Positions 19,840 through 31,114 of a stretch of 64,000 bases of DNA are shown here, in pieces. The stretch lies in the NCBI RefSeq assembly GCF_002075795.1, contig NZ_CP020472.1, positions 1,409,001-1,473,000 of the forward strand, read 5' to 3'. A program made the position numbers and the translations under genes. The notes below the pieces were generated by a model. That model was not told where the DNA came from and ran no database searches. It saw only the letters and a list, made by a program, of their open reading frames with translations. Each line of letters opens with the position of its first letter. The stretch's first letter is position 1. Source of the stretch: Shewanella japonica (lineage in GTDB: Bacteria > Pseudomonadota > Gammaproteobacteria > Enterobacterales > Shewanellaceae).

Positions 19840-21036
19840 ATGGCTGATTTAGACCAAGTGTTAGCAGAACTTAAACGTGGTACCGACGAAATATTAGTCG
19901 AGTCTGAGCTGCTAGAAAAACTTAAAGAAGGGCGTCCTTTAAGAATTAAGCTAGGTGCAGATCCTACCGCTCCAGATATTCACCTAGGCCACACTGTTAT
20001 TTTGAATAAGTTACGTGCTTTTCAAGAGCTAGGTCATGAGGTTATTTTCTTGATTGGTGACTTCACCGGAATGGTAGGTGACCCAAGTGGTAAGAATAAT
20101 ACTCGTCCTCCGTTAACTCGTGAAGATGTACTAGCAAATGCTGAGACTTACAAAGAGCAAGTTTTCAAAATCCTTGACCCAGCCAAAACTCGCATTGAGT
20201 TTAACTCAAGTTGGTTAGAGCCATTAGGTGCTGCTGGTATGATCCGTCTAGGTTCTAAGCAAACCGTTGCACGTATGATGGAACGTGATGATTTTAAAAA
20301 GCGTTATGCAGCCGGCCAGTCAATTGCTATTCACGAGTTTATGTATCCTTTACTACAAGGTTACGACTCTGTCGCATTAAAGGCAGATGTAGAATTGGGT
20401 GGTACCGATCAAAAATTCAATTTATTAATGGGCCGTGAGCTACAAAAAGCGGAAGGGCAAAAGCCGCAATCAGTCATTATGATGCCGCTATTAGTTGGAC
20501 TTGATGGCGTTAAGAAAATGTCTAAGTCTGCTCATAACTATATTGGTGTGAGTGAGCCTGCGAATGAAATGTTTGGCAAAATCATGTCTATCTCAGATGA
20601 TTTAATGTGGAGCTATTTCGAGCTGCTTTCATTCCGTCCATTACAAGAAATTGCCCAGTTTAAAGAAGATGTTACCAATGGTCAGAACCCGCGTGATGTG
20701 AAGATTGCTTTAGCAAAAGAAATCATTGCAAGGTTTCATGACCAAGCACAAGCTGATGCAGCACATCAAGAGTTCATCAACCGTTTCCAAAAAGGCGCGA
20801 TGCCGGAAGATATTGATGAGCTAGACCTTGAAGCTGGTGAAGGCCTAGCGATTGCTAACTTACTTAAAAATGCAGGTTTAGTAGGTTCTACGTCTGATGG
20901 CATGCGCATGGTTAAGCAAGGCGCTGTGAAAATGGATGGTGAAAAGCTGACTGATACTCGTCAAGTCTTTGAGGCGGGCGTGAGCGCTGTGTTCCAAGTT
21001 GGTAAGCGTAAATTTGCTAAAGTGACTCTGGTTTAA
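19840..21036 (+). CDS. tyrS: Tyrosyl-tRNA synthetase
   Basis: A class Ic aminoacyl-tRNA synthetase that charges tRNA-Tyr. The 398-aa protein has the HIGH-type motif HLGHT near residue 48 (after [10 protein letters not shown]), the tyrosine-site region [16 protein letters not shown], the KMSKS loop near 228, and a C-terminal S4 RNA-binding domain ([20 protein letters not shown]). This arrangement matches the shorter second TyrS subgroup found in many gammaproteobacteria. It is monocistronic, with a strong terminator after the stop. Confidence 0.97.
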   Translation: MADLDQVLAELKRGTDEILVESELLEKLKEGRPLRIKLGADPTAPDIHLGHTVILNKLRAFQELGHEVIFLIGDFTGMVGDPSGKNNTRPPLTREDVLANAETYKEQVFKILDPAKTRIEFNSSWLEPLGAAGMIRLGSKQTVARMMERDDFKKRYAAGQSIAIHEFMYPLLQGYDSVALKADVELGGTDQKFNLLMGRELQKAEGQKPQSVIMMPLLVGLDGVKKMSKSAHNYIGVSEPANEMFGKIMSISDDLMWSYFELLSFRPLQEIAQFKEDVTNGQNPRDVKIALAKEIIARFHDQAQADAAHQEFINRFQKGAMPEDIDELDLEAGEGLAIANLLKNAGLVGSTSDGMRMVKQGAVKMDGEKLTDTRQVFEAGVSAVFQVGKRKFAKVTLV

Positions 21037-21063
21037 TTTGAACTAAACGAGAAACGTTAAACT

Positions 21064-21092
21064 AAAAAACGACTCAAATGAGTCGTTTTTTT
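21064..21092 (+). terminator. Terminator after tyrS
   Basis: AAAAAACGACTCA, AA, TGAGTCGTTTTTTT (21064-21092). The near-symmetric A and T flanks let it also serve the convergent NTF2-like gene. Confidence 0.92.
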
Positions 21093-21119
21093 ATGTCTTG
21101 CTGCCAATAAACCCTTTGG

Positions 21120-21605
21120 CTACTGTGATTGTAATTGATCAGACATCGTTTGGTAGTCCATTAAATCAACTTGTTCTGTCATTCTTTCAGTATTCAAATC
21201 AAATTTAAGCGTGGTAACACCGGGCACTGCTATTTCAATTATTTTACCTGGTTTGCCAAATTGATCACCTGGACCACGTAAATGATAATTACCAATTAGG
21301 ACAACCAACGAGCCAGTATTGAACATATGCTCGATATTGAAACGATACTCTAATACACCTTCGTGAGCACGCTCTAAAAACTCAATGATATGTCGACCGC
21401 CAGTGTAAGTGACGTTAGCCGTTTTATCGTAAAATACACTATCACGATTATAAAAACGCCTTAACTGACGATAGTCATGATCGGTTAATGCTTGAATATA
21501 TTGCACTGCTAATTGTTGTACTTTTGGCATCTCGCCGACAGCGGCTTGTGATGAAAAGCTCATCAAAAAAAGATACGCACTACATAGTAAACCAATTAAT
21601 CGCAC
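21120..21605 (-). CDS. Secreted NTF2/SnoaL-like protein
   Basis: A 161-aa protein with a cleavable signal peptide (MRLIGLLCSAYLFLMSFSSQA) followed by an NTF2-like fold. That fold shows as the helix VQQLAVQYIQALTDHDYRQL, then YNRDSVFYDK and alternating beta strands. Its function is unknown; such domains bind small ligands or act as dimeric scaffolds. The GTG start lies directly after the TGA of the upstream TRIC gene and has GAGG 6 nt upstream, so the two are translationally coupled. Confidence 0.75.
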   Translation of the reverse strand: MRLIGLLCSAYLFLMSFSSQAAVGEMPKVQQLAVQYIQALTDHDYRQLRRFYNRDSVFYDKTANVTYTGGRHIIEFLERAHEGVLEYRFNIEHMFNTGSLVVLIGNYHLRGPGDQFGKPGKIIEIAVPGVTTLKFDLNTERMTEQVDLMDYQTMSDQLQSQ

Positions 21606-22238
21606 TCAGGGCCTCTTACTTTTTAAATCAAATGCAGGTAAAGACAAATGCCAGCGAATAGCACTTAGGCGAATAATTAAGGTGCTAAACATTGCAAAAA
21701 ATAATGCGTCAATGCTATCCATTCCGACTTCAATACTCAAGGTATAACAAATCCCGCCTACAATTGATGCAGTCGCATAGATTTCAGTTCTTAAAACCAT
21801 AGGGACTTGGCGACATAATAAATCACGAATTATACCGCCGCCAACGCCTGTAATTAATCCCACTATCACTGCAGACATACCGGATAATCCGAGCATTAAG
21901 GCTTTCTCTGCACCGATAACGGTAAACAGTGCTAATCCAAGTGCATCAGCGACAGGTAAAGTAAGAGTAGGGAGCTTATGAGGTTTTCTAACGAAAATAA
22001 AACATGCAAGTACTGTCGCAAGAATAACAATGATGTAATTAGAATCAGTAATCCAAAAAACCGGTGTTGAGCCAGTTATCGCATCTCGAATGCTACCTCC
22101 ACCAACAGCGGTAACAGATGCGAGAACAATAACGCCAAAAGGATCCATACGGTGTTTACCTGCTGCAAGAGCGCCAGAAAGGGCGAAAACAGCAGTTCCA
22201 CATAAGTCGAATAGGTATATCCACTCTATGTTAATCAT
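21606..22238 (-). CDS. TRIC-type (YadS/UPF0126) cation channel family membrane protein
   Basis: A member of the prokaryotic trimeric intracellular cation channel family in the inner membrane. It has seven hydrophobic helices and the two glycine-rich repeats typical of UPF0126 (ALAAGKHRMDPFGVIVLASVTAVGGGSIRD-type, then GLITGVGGGIIRDLLCRQVP). I use the ATG at 22238 (210 aa) because it overlaps the stop of the upstream DUF2721 gene by 8 nt. The longer reading to 22283 would overlap much more. It is the middle gene of a tight three-gene operon. Confidence 0.88.
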   Translation of the reverse strand: MINIEWIYLFDLCGTAVFALSGALAAGKHRMDPFGVIVLASVTAVGGGSIRDAITGSTPVFWITDSNYIIVILATVLACFIFVRKPHKLPTLTLPVADALGLALFTVIGAEKALMLGLSGMSAVIVGLITGVGGGIIRDLLCRQVPMVLRTEIYATASIVGGICYTLSIEVGMDSIDALFFAMFSTLIIRLSAIRWHLSLPAFDLKSKRP

Positions 22239-22653
22239 GGTTTCGCTCTGAACTTGCACGTTGCTTTTGGCTAAATTCTTCAATATGGATATTCAATGCA
22301 TCCACGGATATACGGATTTCGATAACCGATAAGATTAAAGAATAGAGCAAAAACAATAAGCTAACGCCAAAAACAATAGAGCCTGTATGGAAGAAACCTA
22401 AATAAATGAAAATCATGCTGATCACACAGATAGCAAAACTTACAACCCCCGCTTCTTGCATGCGTCTAATGATACTGATGCGTTGACGTAAATTCTTAAT
22501 TTGCTCGTTATCAACAGGCTTGCCTGAGGCACTCAGGCTGCGGATCAGTGCAGCAAGTGAAAAAAAACGGTTGGTATAGGCTAACAACAATAATGAAATT
22601 GCAGGAAATAATAAGCCGGGTGTTGTTAACGAAATTTGGATGTTATCTAACAA
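22231..22653 (-). CDS. DUF2721 membrane protein
   Basis: A 140-aa inner-membrane protein with three hydrophobic segments. The N-terminal pattern TTPGLLFPAISLLLLAYTNR followed by FFSLAALIR is diagnostic of DUF2721, of unknown function. The start is TTG with GAGG about 9 nt upstream. It leads the DUF2721/TRIC/NTF2-like operon; the overlapping reading frames suggest the three products act together, but no role can be assigned. Confidence 0.82.
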   Translation of the reverse strand: MLDNIQISLTTPGLLFPAISLLLLAYTNRFFSLAALIRSLSASGKPVDNEQIKNLRQRISIIRRMQEAGVVSFAICVISMIFIYLGFFHTGSIVFGVSLLFLLYSLILSVIEIRISVDALNIHIEEFSQKQRASSERNHD

Positions 22654-22721
22654 AAAGGTTTGCCTCTAAATAGTGCTAACGCACGTCTAAGTCCGATATG
22701 ATAACGCTTTTTCGCTAAAAA

Positions 22722-23738
22722 TTACATTGATTGAACCCACCTTAATGCGGTCCATAAAATAGGAATAGCGATGGTAAATGATAACCAAAAAGTGACAGCC
22801 CAAGTCGTTAAGCTAATTGCATTACGGACATCTGCAATGGTAGGCACTCTTGATGGGTTAATCTTAGTAATACTGACACGATATTCAGCATTTCCTATCG
22901 TCATCTTCTGGGGGCCACCAAGTTCAATTTGCAAGATTTTTGCGCCAAGATACAAGCTAGAAGCGCCATACACGCCTTGAATGTTCTTTGATTTTTTAAA
23001 CATCGCGCCGAGATTACTAAGGCCGCCCTGAAGGACTAATGTTAGATTCCATAACCACTGAGGAACAGCAAATGCGATACGGTTAATCCAGTATACTGCT
23101 GCACCAAAGTAACGGTACTGCGGAACGTAATTAGGCCAACAGTGTTCAAGTTGTTTGAATAAATGCAGTAATAATACTAACGGAGTACCGCCTAACGCAT
23201 AGAACAAAATTGTTGCGACAGTGCCGTAACTTGGGCTTATCAGCAACCGTTCTATTGTGGCTTTACATATCCCCATTTCAGATAAACTGGCTGTATTTTG
23301 CATCAACCAAGGGGAAAGGTAAGTTTTAGCTAAGCCTTTTTGTCCGTGCTCTAGTGCGCTAATGACATCTTTTGCAACGGGTTTAAATCCAGCGTCACTG
23401 ATACAGAAATACAGCACGAGAAAGTCAAAAAACCAAGGGTAAGCAGCTAAAGAAAGAATAAAGTAAATAATAAACCAAATTGGTATAACTAATAGCGTGG
23501 TAGCCATTATTCCAGCAATTAATTGCTGCTGAGCTGAACGCTGCGGATGGTTTACTTTTTTACTGAGTAGTAAAGCAAATTGATGAAACCACACAATAGG
23601 ATGTAGGTGGCGAGATAAAGGCGCAACTCTTGAAATGAGCAGCGCCATAAAGAGCACCAAGCAGCTTTTTAGTAAGTTGCCATCTGAGCGAAGCAGTTGT
23701 TCATAAAACGTGTTATCAGTGATTATGCTATCAAACAT
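22722..23738 (-). CDS. CbiB/CobD-like cobalamin-biosynthesis family membrane protein
   Basis: A 338-aa polytopic protein resembling CbiB, the adenosylcobinamide-phosphate synthase (HPIVWFHQFALLLSKK near residue 47, YWINRIAFAVPQWLWNLTL, and QGVYGASSLYLGAKILQIE). In the classical pathway CbiB attaches aminopropanol to cobyric acid. No other cobalamin gene is nearby and the N-terminal domain is divergent, so the exact substrate is uncertain. It lies directly downstream of mtnN on the same strand (44-nt gap), suggesting co-transcription. Confidence 0.75.
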   Translation of the reverse strand: MFDSIITDNTFYEQLLRSDGNLLKSCLVLFMALLISRVAPLSRHLHPIVWFHQFALLLSKKVNHPQRSAQQQLIAGIMATTLLVIPIWFIIYFILSLAAYPWFFDFLVLYFCISDAGFKPVAKDVISALEHGQKGLAKTYLSPWLMQNTASLSEMGICKATIERLLISPSYGTVATILFYALGGTPLVLLLHLFKQLEHCWPNYVPQYRYFGAAVYWINRIAFAVPQWLWNLTLVLQGGLSNLGAMFKKSKNIQGVYGASSLYLGAKILQIELGGPQKMTIGNAEYRVSITKINPSRVPTIADVRNAISLTTWAVTFWLSFTIAIPILWTALRWVQSM

Positions 23739-23782
23739 TCATCTTCACCCAGATATGCTAACAATGAATTGCTACAAGACAA

Positions 23783-24475
23783 TTATAGTTGTTTTAATAA
23801 TGCGATAACCATTAGCGCTGAGTAATGGCCTGCTTTAACAATATAAGAGTCAAAATCAACAGGTGAGTCATTATTTGCATTGTCTGATAATGAACGAATC
23901 ACGACAAATGGTACGTTAAATTGATGACAAACCTGTGCAATCGCCGCCGCTTCCATTTCACATGCTGCCATTGTCGGGAAATTGTTTAACATGACTTTAG
24001 TGCGTTCAGGATCGCAAATAAAGCTGTCACCAGTCGCAATTAACCCTTCAATCACTTGTGCTTCACCTAGGGATGAAATTGCAGATTTAGCGGCATTAAC
24101 TAACTTTTCATCAGGAATGAAAGCGGCTGGTTGAGAGGCCATTTGGCCAATTTCGTATCCAAATGCGGTAACGTCTACATCGTGATGACGTACTTCTGAT
24201 GAAATGACAATATCGCCAATATTTAAGCTGTCGACAAAACCACCTGCTGAGCCTGTATTGATAACGGCATCAACCTTAAAGTTATTAATCACTAGTGTCG
24301 TTGCAATACTGGCAGCCACTTTACCGATACCTGAACGAGTAACGACGACGTTTTGTCCCGATAATTGACCTTCAACAAATTCGATTCCAGCAACAGTTGA
24401 GTGAACTGGATCTGTCATTGTCTCAATTAAATGAGCAACTTCTGGTTCCATGGCGCCGATAATAGCGATTTTCAT
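23783..24475 (-). CDS. mtnN: 5'-methylthioadenosine/S-adenosylhomocysteine nucleosidase
   Basis: MtnN (Pfs) hydrolyses methylthioadenosine and S-adenosylhomocysteine, clearing inhibitory by-products and supplying S-ribosylhomocysteine, the LuxS substrate. The 230-aa protein has the catalytic residues in standard context: Glu in GAMEPE (near 12), Glu in [12 protein letters not shown] (near 174) and Asp in RSLSDNAN (near 197), together with GSAGG. Confidence 0.97.
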   Translation of the reverse strand: MKIAIIGAMEPEVAHLIETMTDPVHSTVAGIEFVEGQLSGQNVVVTRSGIGKVAASIATTLVINNFKVDAVINTGSAGGFVDSLNIGDIVISSEVRHHDVDVTAFGYEIGQMASQPAAFIPDEKLVNAAKSAISSLGEAQVIEGLIATGDSFICDPERTKVMLNNFPTMAACEMEAAAIAQVCHQFNVPFVVIRSLSDNANNDSPVDFDSYIVKAGHYSALMVIALLKQL

Positions 24476-24655
24476 AATTAAACTCTCAGTATGTGTAATT
24501 AGGCCAATGTTAAATGAGAATTGGCAAAAGGATAAAAGGCTTAAATTTGCTAAGGAAGACCGTCAATGGTTCGAACAAGGTTAAGCGGAACTTAATGGGG
24601 GCTAATATAGCATAAATGAAATTTGCAGAAGTGATATAGGTAAATTATTTCTAAT

Positions 24656-24684
24656 AAAAAAGCGCATTTCTCAATGCGCTTTTT
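24656..24684. terminator. Terminator after gltD
   Basis: AAAAAGCGCATT, loop TCTC, AATGCGCTTTTT. On the minus strand it lies about 50 nt past the gltD stop and ends in a U-rich run. Confidence 0.88.
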
Positions 24685-24731
24685 AGGGTGTTTTAGGTGG
24701 ATTAACACATTAAAACATGATGTGTTTTTGT

Positions 24732-26144
<1,413 letters not shown>

Positions 26145-26149
26145 CTAAA

Positions 26150-29100
26150 TTACCCCGCCTTAACAGCTAGTTCCGGGCTCTTTTGCTCTATTTTCAGCAA
26201 GTCGGCAACGGCAATATTCTTAGGCTTAACTAAAACAAAACAGTCTAACCAGTTTTCGAAATCACTTAAGATCATCTTGGCATGCTCACTTCCTGTTGCA
26301 GCGACATGGGCTTCAATCAGTTCTTTTAAGTGTTGCTGCTGGATTGGCGATTCTAATTTTTGAGTATCGACGAGTTCGTTATTAACGCGACGACTAAAGT
26401 GATTGAAACGGTCAAATATATAGGCAAAACCGCCAGTCATACCGGCACCAAAGTTAACCCCAGTTTGACCTAATACCACTACAATACCGCCAGTCATGTA
26501 TTCACAGCCGTTGTCACCCACGCCTTCAACCACCGCGATAGCGCCAGAGTTACGAACAGCGAAACGTTCACCTGCTTGACCAGCTGCATAAACACGTCCG
26601 CCTGTTGCACCATACAAACAGGTGTTACCCATAATGGCACTTTCTTCACTTTCAAATGGACTACCCACTGGTGGATGAATAATAATTTCACCACCTGACA
26701 TGCCTTTACCGACATAGTCGTTGGCATCACCAATCAATGTGAGATTCAGTCCTGGGCTATTCCATACGCCAAAACTCTGACCCGCACTACCGTTAAACTG
26801 CAGTGATAACGGAGCTTTAGCGCCCTTAAGGCCAATGTTCGTTGCAATAAAGCCTGATAATGAGGCGCCTACTGAACGATCGGTATTATTAATATTGTAC
26901 TGTTTAGTGAAACTTGAGCCTTCAAGTACCGCTTGACTGCTATCGGCAACAATTTGTAGATTTAAGTCACCTTTGTCATCCGGTGGATTAAGCTCTTTCC
27001 AAGTAATATCGGTGCCAGCTGGGACTTTAGGTTGATAAAGAATAGGGGCTAAATCTAATCCTAGTTGCTTGGCTGTTTGACCTTCAAGGGCATATAACCA
27101 GTCGGTTCGACCGACGAGATCTTCAAACTTGGCAACACCAAGTTTTGCCATCCATTCACGAACCTCTTCAGCAACAAACTCGAAATACGTCATTACTCGC
27201 TCAGGTAACCCGTGATAATGGTTGTCACGTAGGTTTTTATCCTGTGTTGCCACACCTGTTGCACAGTTATTTAAATGACAAATTCGTAAATACTTACACC
27301 CAAGCGCAATCATTGGCACTGTACCAAAACCAAAGCTTTCAGCACCTAATAACGCAGCCTTGATGATGTCCATACCTGTTTTTAAGCCGCCATCAACTTG
27401 CAGGCGGATCTTGTGGCGCAATCCGTTTTCAACAAGTGCTTGATGTACTTCTGCTAAGCCTAATTCCCAAGGAGAACCTGCATACTTAACAGACGTAATT
27501 GGACTAGCACCAGTACCACCGTCATAACCAGAGATGGTAATCATGTCAGCGTAAGCTTTAGCTACACCCGTCGCAATTGTGCCTACACCCGGCTCTGAAA
27601 CGAGCTTGACTGAAACTAATGCTCTTGGATTGATTTGCTTTAAATCGAAAATAAGCTGGGCTAAATCTTCAATTGAGTAAATATCATGGTGTGGAGGCGG
27701 TGAAATCAACGTAACCCCTGGTCTTGCATGGCGCAGACCAGCGATTTCTACACTGACTTTATGACCAGGAAGTTGTCCACCTTCACCTGGTTTAGCGCCT
27801 TGTGCCACTTTAATTTGCAATACATCAGCATTCACTAAGTAATGAGCTGTCACACCAAAACGACCGGATGCAATTTGTTTGATTGCTGAATTACGTTCGC
27901 TATTAAAACGACTAGGATCTTCTCCACCTTCACCAGAGTTAGAGCGTCCTCCTAGACGGTTCATAGCTACAGCTAGTGCTTCATGCGCTTCAGGACTTAA
28001 TGCACCAATACTCATTGCAGCACTATCAAAGCGCGGGAATAAGTGCTCAGCACCTTCAACGCTTGCAGCATCGATTGCAGCTTTGTCACCTTTAACACCA
28101 ATTAGATCTCTTAATGTCGCGATTGGTCGATCATCAACGAGCGCTGCAAACTTCTTATATTTTGGATAATCTTTATCTTTTAAGCTTTGTTGAAGTGTAT
28201 TAACCACATCAGGGTTAAAGCTATGGTACTCGCCGCCCTCAACATATTTCAGTAAGCCACCTTGTGGTAATGGCACATGGGCTCGATAGGCCGCTTTATG
28301 AAGTGCTTTTTGATCTGCAGCTAAATGCTCAAAGCTTGCCCCTTCGATACGGCTTATGACACCTTTGAAACATAATTCAATCACTTCAGATGACAAACCA
28401 ATAGCTTCGAATTGTTGGCTGCAACGGTAAGAACCTACAGTACTGATGCCCATTTTGGACATAATCTTACGAAGGCCTTTTTCGATGCCTTGGCGGAAGT
28501 TCAGCATCAATAAACTATCATCTTCAACTTGGTTCTTTTTCGCCATCGCTGAAATAGATTCATATGCTAGATATGGGTAAATAGCGGTCGCACCAAAACC
28601 AAGTAACACAGCAAAATGATGTGGGTCACGAGCCGAAGCCGTTTCAACAATGATGTTAGTATCGCAGCGTAAGCTCTTATCAACTAAGCGTTGCTGCACT
28701 GCGCCAACAGCCATAGCTGCTGGAATGACTTGTACATTTTTAGCAGTGGCTCTGTCAGATAAAATAAGTAGCGTTGTTCCGCTTCTTGCCAAGCGCTCAG
28801 CATCATCTGTTACACGTTCAATGGCTTGCTGTAAGCTTTCGTGTGCATCGTAATTTAAATCAACGGTGTTTGCTCGGTAGTAAGAACTATCTAAGCCTAA
28901 TAATTGGTTGAAATCACTGAATAGCAGCACAGGTGAGTCAAACATCACTCGATAAGCAACACCTGTAGTCTCGCAAAATAGGTTTTGCTCACGCCCCACA
29001 CAAGTGGTTAATGACATTACGTGTTTTTCACGTAGAGGATCGATTGGTGGGTTAGTTACCTGGGCAAACTTTTGACGGAAATAGTCATATAAAGAACGAG

Positions 29101-30598
29101 ACTTCTTAGACAATACAGCCATTGGGGTATCGTCACCCATTGAACCGGTTGCTTCTTCGCCTTTTGATGCCAATATCCAAATGACTTGTTCGAGCTCTTC
29201 TCGGCTATATCCAAATTGCTTTTGATATTGAAGCAATACTTCAGGTGTAAACTGACTAGCACCTTGTTGAGCTGCTTCAATTTGATTTGCAGGGATAAGT
29301 GTTTGACTATTTTTAGCCATCCACTCTTTGTATGGATGGCGACGTTTTAAATCATTATCAATTTCAAATGATGAATATAAACGGCCGTTCATCGTATCTA
29401 GGACTAATAGTTCACCTGGACCAACACGACCTTTTTCTACAACCTCATCAGCTGAGTAATCCCAAATGCCGACTTCTGATGCCAAGGTTAGAATTCTGTC
29501 TTTAGTAATCACATAGCGAGATGGACGCAGACCGTTACGATCGACGGCACAGGCAGCATGGCGACCATTACTCATCACGATACCAGCAGGTCCGTCCCAA
29601 GGCTCCATATGCATTGAGTTGAAATCGTAAAATGCTTTTAACTCGTCATCCATTTCAGGATTACTTTGCCATGCAGGTGGAATCAATAAGCGCATCGCAC
29701 GATATAAATCCATGCCACCAGATAATAGCATTTCTAGCATGTTGTCTAATGAAGAGGAGTCAGAACCCGTTTCATTCACAAAAGGTGCGGCTTGTTGTAA
29801 GTCAGGTAATAGTGGCGAGTTAAACTTATAAGCACGCGCACGAGCCCATTGGCGGTTACCAGTAATGGTATTGATTTCGCCATTATGAGCTAAGAATCTA
29901 AATGGTTGTGCAAGTGGCCATTTAGGTGATGTATTAGTTGAAAAGCGCTGGTGGAAAAGACAAATTGTACTTTTAAGACGAATATCAGCAAGATCGGTAT
30001 AAAAAGACGGCAGATCTGCAGGCATCATTAAGCCTTTATAGACGATGACTTGTCCTGACAGACTCGCGACATAAAAATCCTTGTCATCGACAATTTGTTG
30101 CTCAAGTCGGCGTCTAGCCATATATAGACGACGTTCTAAGTCTTTTTCACGCCAGCCAACAGGGGCGTTAATTAATACTTGGTAGATCTCTGGTAAGCTC
30201 TTGCGACCAATTTCGCCGAGCACGTCAGGATTGACTGGTACCTTTCTCCAGCCTGCAACACTTAATGTTTCACGTTGTAGTTCTTTTTCTAATATAGCTT
30301 TAGACGCTTCAGCTTTAACTGGGTCTTGGCTAAGAAACAGCATACCAACAGCAAATTTACGACTTAGATGCCAATCATTTTCTGTTGCTACAGCAGCAAA
30401 AAAGTCTTTTGGCATCGACATTAATAGTCCACAGCCATCACCTGTGCGACCATCCGATGCAATACCGCCACGGTGTTTCATTCTGTCTAAACCGTGAATA
30501 ACAGTACGGACAATACGATGGCTAGCATCGCCATCCATTTGGGCTATTAAGCCGAAACCACAATTGTCCCGCTCAAAGCTGGGATGATATAAGCTCAT
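26150..30598 (-). CDS. gltB: Glutamate synthase, large (alpha) subunit
   Basis: GltB hydrolyses glutamine with its N-terminal amidotransferase domain and channels ammonia to the FMN/3Fe-4S synthase centre. I chose the ATG at 30598 (1482 aa), which has AGGGAG 7 nt upstream, over 30655. Processing before Cys13 (ERDNCGFGL) would expose the catalytic Cys after a 12-residue propeptide. Landmarks are HNGEINTITGNRQWARAR, the FMN region ISGYDGGTGASP, the cluster block CKYLRICHLNNCATG and the C-terminal GXGXG repeats. A perfect palindrome lies upstream at 30767. Confidence 0.98.
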   Translation of the reverse strand: MSLYHPSFERDNCGFGLIAQMDGDASHRIVRTVIHGLDRMKHRGGIASDGRTGDGCGLLMSMPKDFFAAVATENDWHLSRKFAVGMLFLSQDPVKAEASKAILEKELQRETLSVAGWRKVPVNPDVLGEIGRKSLPEIYQVLINAPVGWREKDLERRLYMARRRLEQQIVDDKDFYVASLSGQVIVYKGLMMPADLPSFYTDLADIRLKSTICLFHQRFSTNTSPKWPLAQPFRFLAHNGEINTITGNRQWARARAYKFNSPLLPDLQQAAPFVNETGSDSSSLDNMLEMLLSGGMDLYRAMRLLIPPAWQSNPEMDDELKAFYDFNSMHMEPWDGPAGIVMSNGRHAACAVDRNGLRPSRYVITKDRILTLASEVGIWDYSADEVVEKGRVGPGELLVLDTMNGRLYSSFEIDNDLKRRHPYKEWMAKNSQTLIPANQIEAAQQGASQFTPEVLLQYQKQFGYSREELEQVIWILASKGEEATGSMGDDTPMAVLSKKSRSLYDYFRQKFAQVTNPPIDPLREKHVMSLTTCVGREQNLFCETTGVAYRVMFDSPVLLFSDFNQLLGLDSSYYRANTVDLNYDAHESLQQAIERVTDDAERLARSGTTLLILSDRATAKNVQVIPAAMAVGAVQQRLVDKSLRCDTNIIVETASARDPHHFAVLLGFGATAIYPYLAYESISAMAKKNQVEDDSLLMLNFRQGIEKGLRKIMSKMGISTVGSYRCSQQFEAIGLSSEVIELCFKGVISRIEGASFEHLAADQKALHKAAYRAHVPLPQGGLLKYVEGGEYHSFNPDVVNTLQQSLKDKDYPKYKKFAALVDDRPIATLRDLIGVKGDKAAIDAASVEGAEHLFPRFDSAAMSIGALSPEAHEALAVAMNRLGGRSNSGEGGEDPSRFNSERNSAIKQIASGRFGVTAHYLVNADVLQIKVAQGAKPGEGGQLPGHKVSVEIAGLRHARPGVTLISPPPHHDIYSIEDLAQLIFDLKQINPRALVSVKLVSEPGVGTIATGVAKAYADMITISGYDGGTGASPITSVKYAGSPWELGLAEVHQALVENGLRHKIRLQVDGGLKTGMDIIKAALLGAESFGFGTVPMIALGCKYLRICHLNNCATGVATQDKNLRDNHYHGLPERVMTYFEFVAEEVREWMAKLGVAKFEDLVGRTDWLYALEGQTAKQLGLDLAPILYQPKVPAGTDITWKELNPPDDKGDLNLQIVADSSQAVLEGSSFTKQYNINNTDRSVGASLSGFIATNIGLKGAKAPLSLQFNGSAGQSFGVWNSPGLNLTLIGDANDYVGKGMSGGEIIIHPPVGSPFESEESAIMGNTCLYGATGGRVYAAGQAGERFAVRNSGAIAVVEGVGDNGCEYMTGGIVVVLGQTGVNFGAGMTGGFAYIFDRFNHFSRRVNNELVDTQKLESPIQQQHLKELIEAHVAATGSEHAKMILSDFENWLDCFVLVKPKNIAVADLLKIEQKSPELAVKAG

Positions 30599-31114
30599 AC
30601 AAAAACTCCCTAAACCTAACTTAATACGACTCGGATAATGCGGAGAAGTTCTCATAGATATGCACCCGAACCACTCAAATTAGCTCGATAATGAATAAAG
30701 GTCAAACTTAAATTACTCAACAAAATGAATTGTTATGTCTATTACAGATGTTAAAAAAAACCAGCCTTACGTTAACGTAAACTGCATTTTTGTTCGTATA
30801 ACCTTATGAATAAAAAGAATTTTAAAAAAGTCGGCTTTTTGATTTTACTTTTTGTTAACACTTTAGTCTAATTGATTTAGTTTTATAAATAGTGAATTTA
30901 TTTTCAAGCACAGTTGCAGTGAACTATTTATTTAATTTGCGTATTTATTCACTTTGATAGTTGATTTTAAATTAATCAAATTAACCATTTGTGAAGTTGT
31001 ACTGACATTGGTTGAAATATAATCGCATTAATTCATCATTTCTTGATATAGCACCAAGTATTTACTCTTTAAGCTGTATATCATCGGCCACTTTTTGAAA
31101 ATTGAGGATTGGCA
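30599..31114. other. 516-nt AT-rich divergent intergenic region (gltB / yhcC)
   Basis: No ORF of note is present. The region holds the gltB ribosome site (30606-30611 on the minus strand), the palindrome at 30767-30780, and long A/T runs that probably carry the divergent promoters of gltB and the radical SAM gene. No RNA gene was recognised. Confidence 0.7.
30767..30780. promoter_or_regulatory. Perfect 14-bp palindrome TTACGTTAACGTAA upstream of gltB (candidate operator)
   Basis: The sequence is its own reverse complement and lies about 170 nt upstream of the gltB start. It resembles, from memory, the motif of the MerR-type regulator LiuR (branched-chain amino-acid catabolism), whose Shewanella regulon I recall as including gltBD. 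The palindrome is seen directly; the regulator assignment is inferred. Confidence 0.5.
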
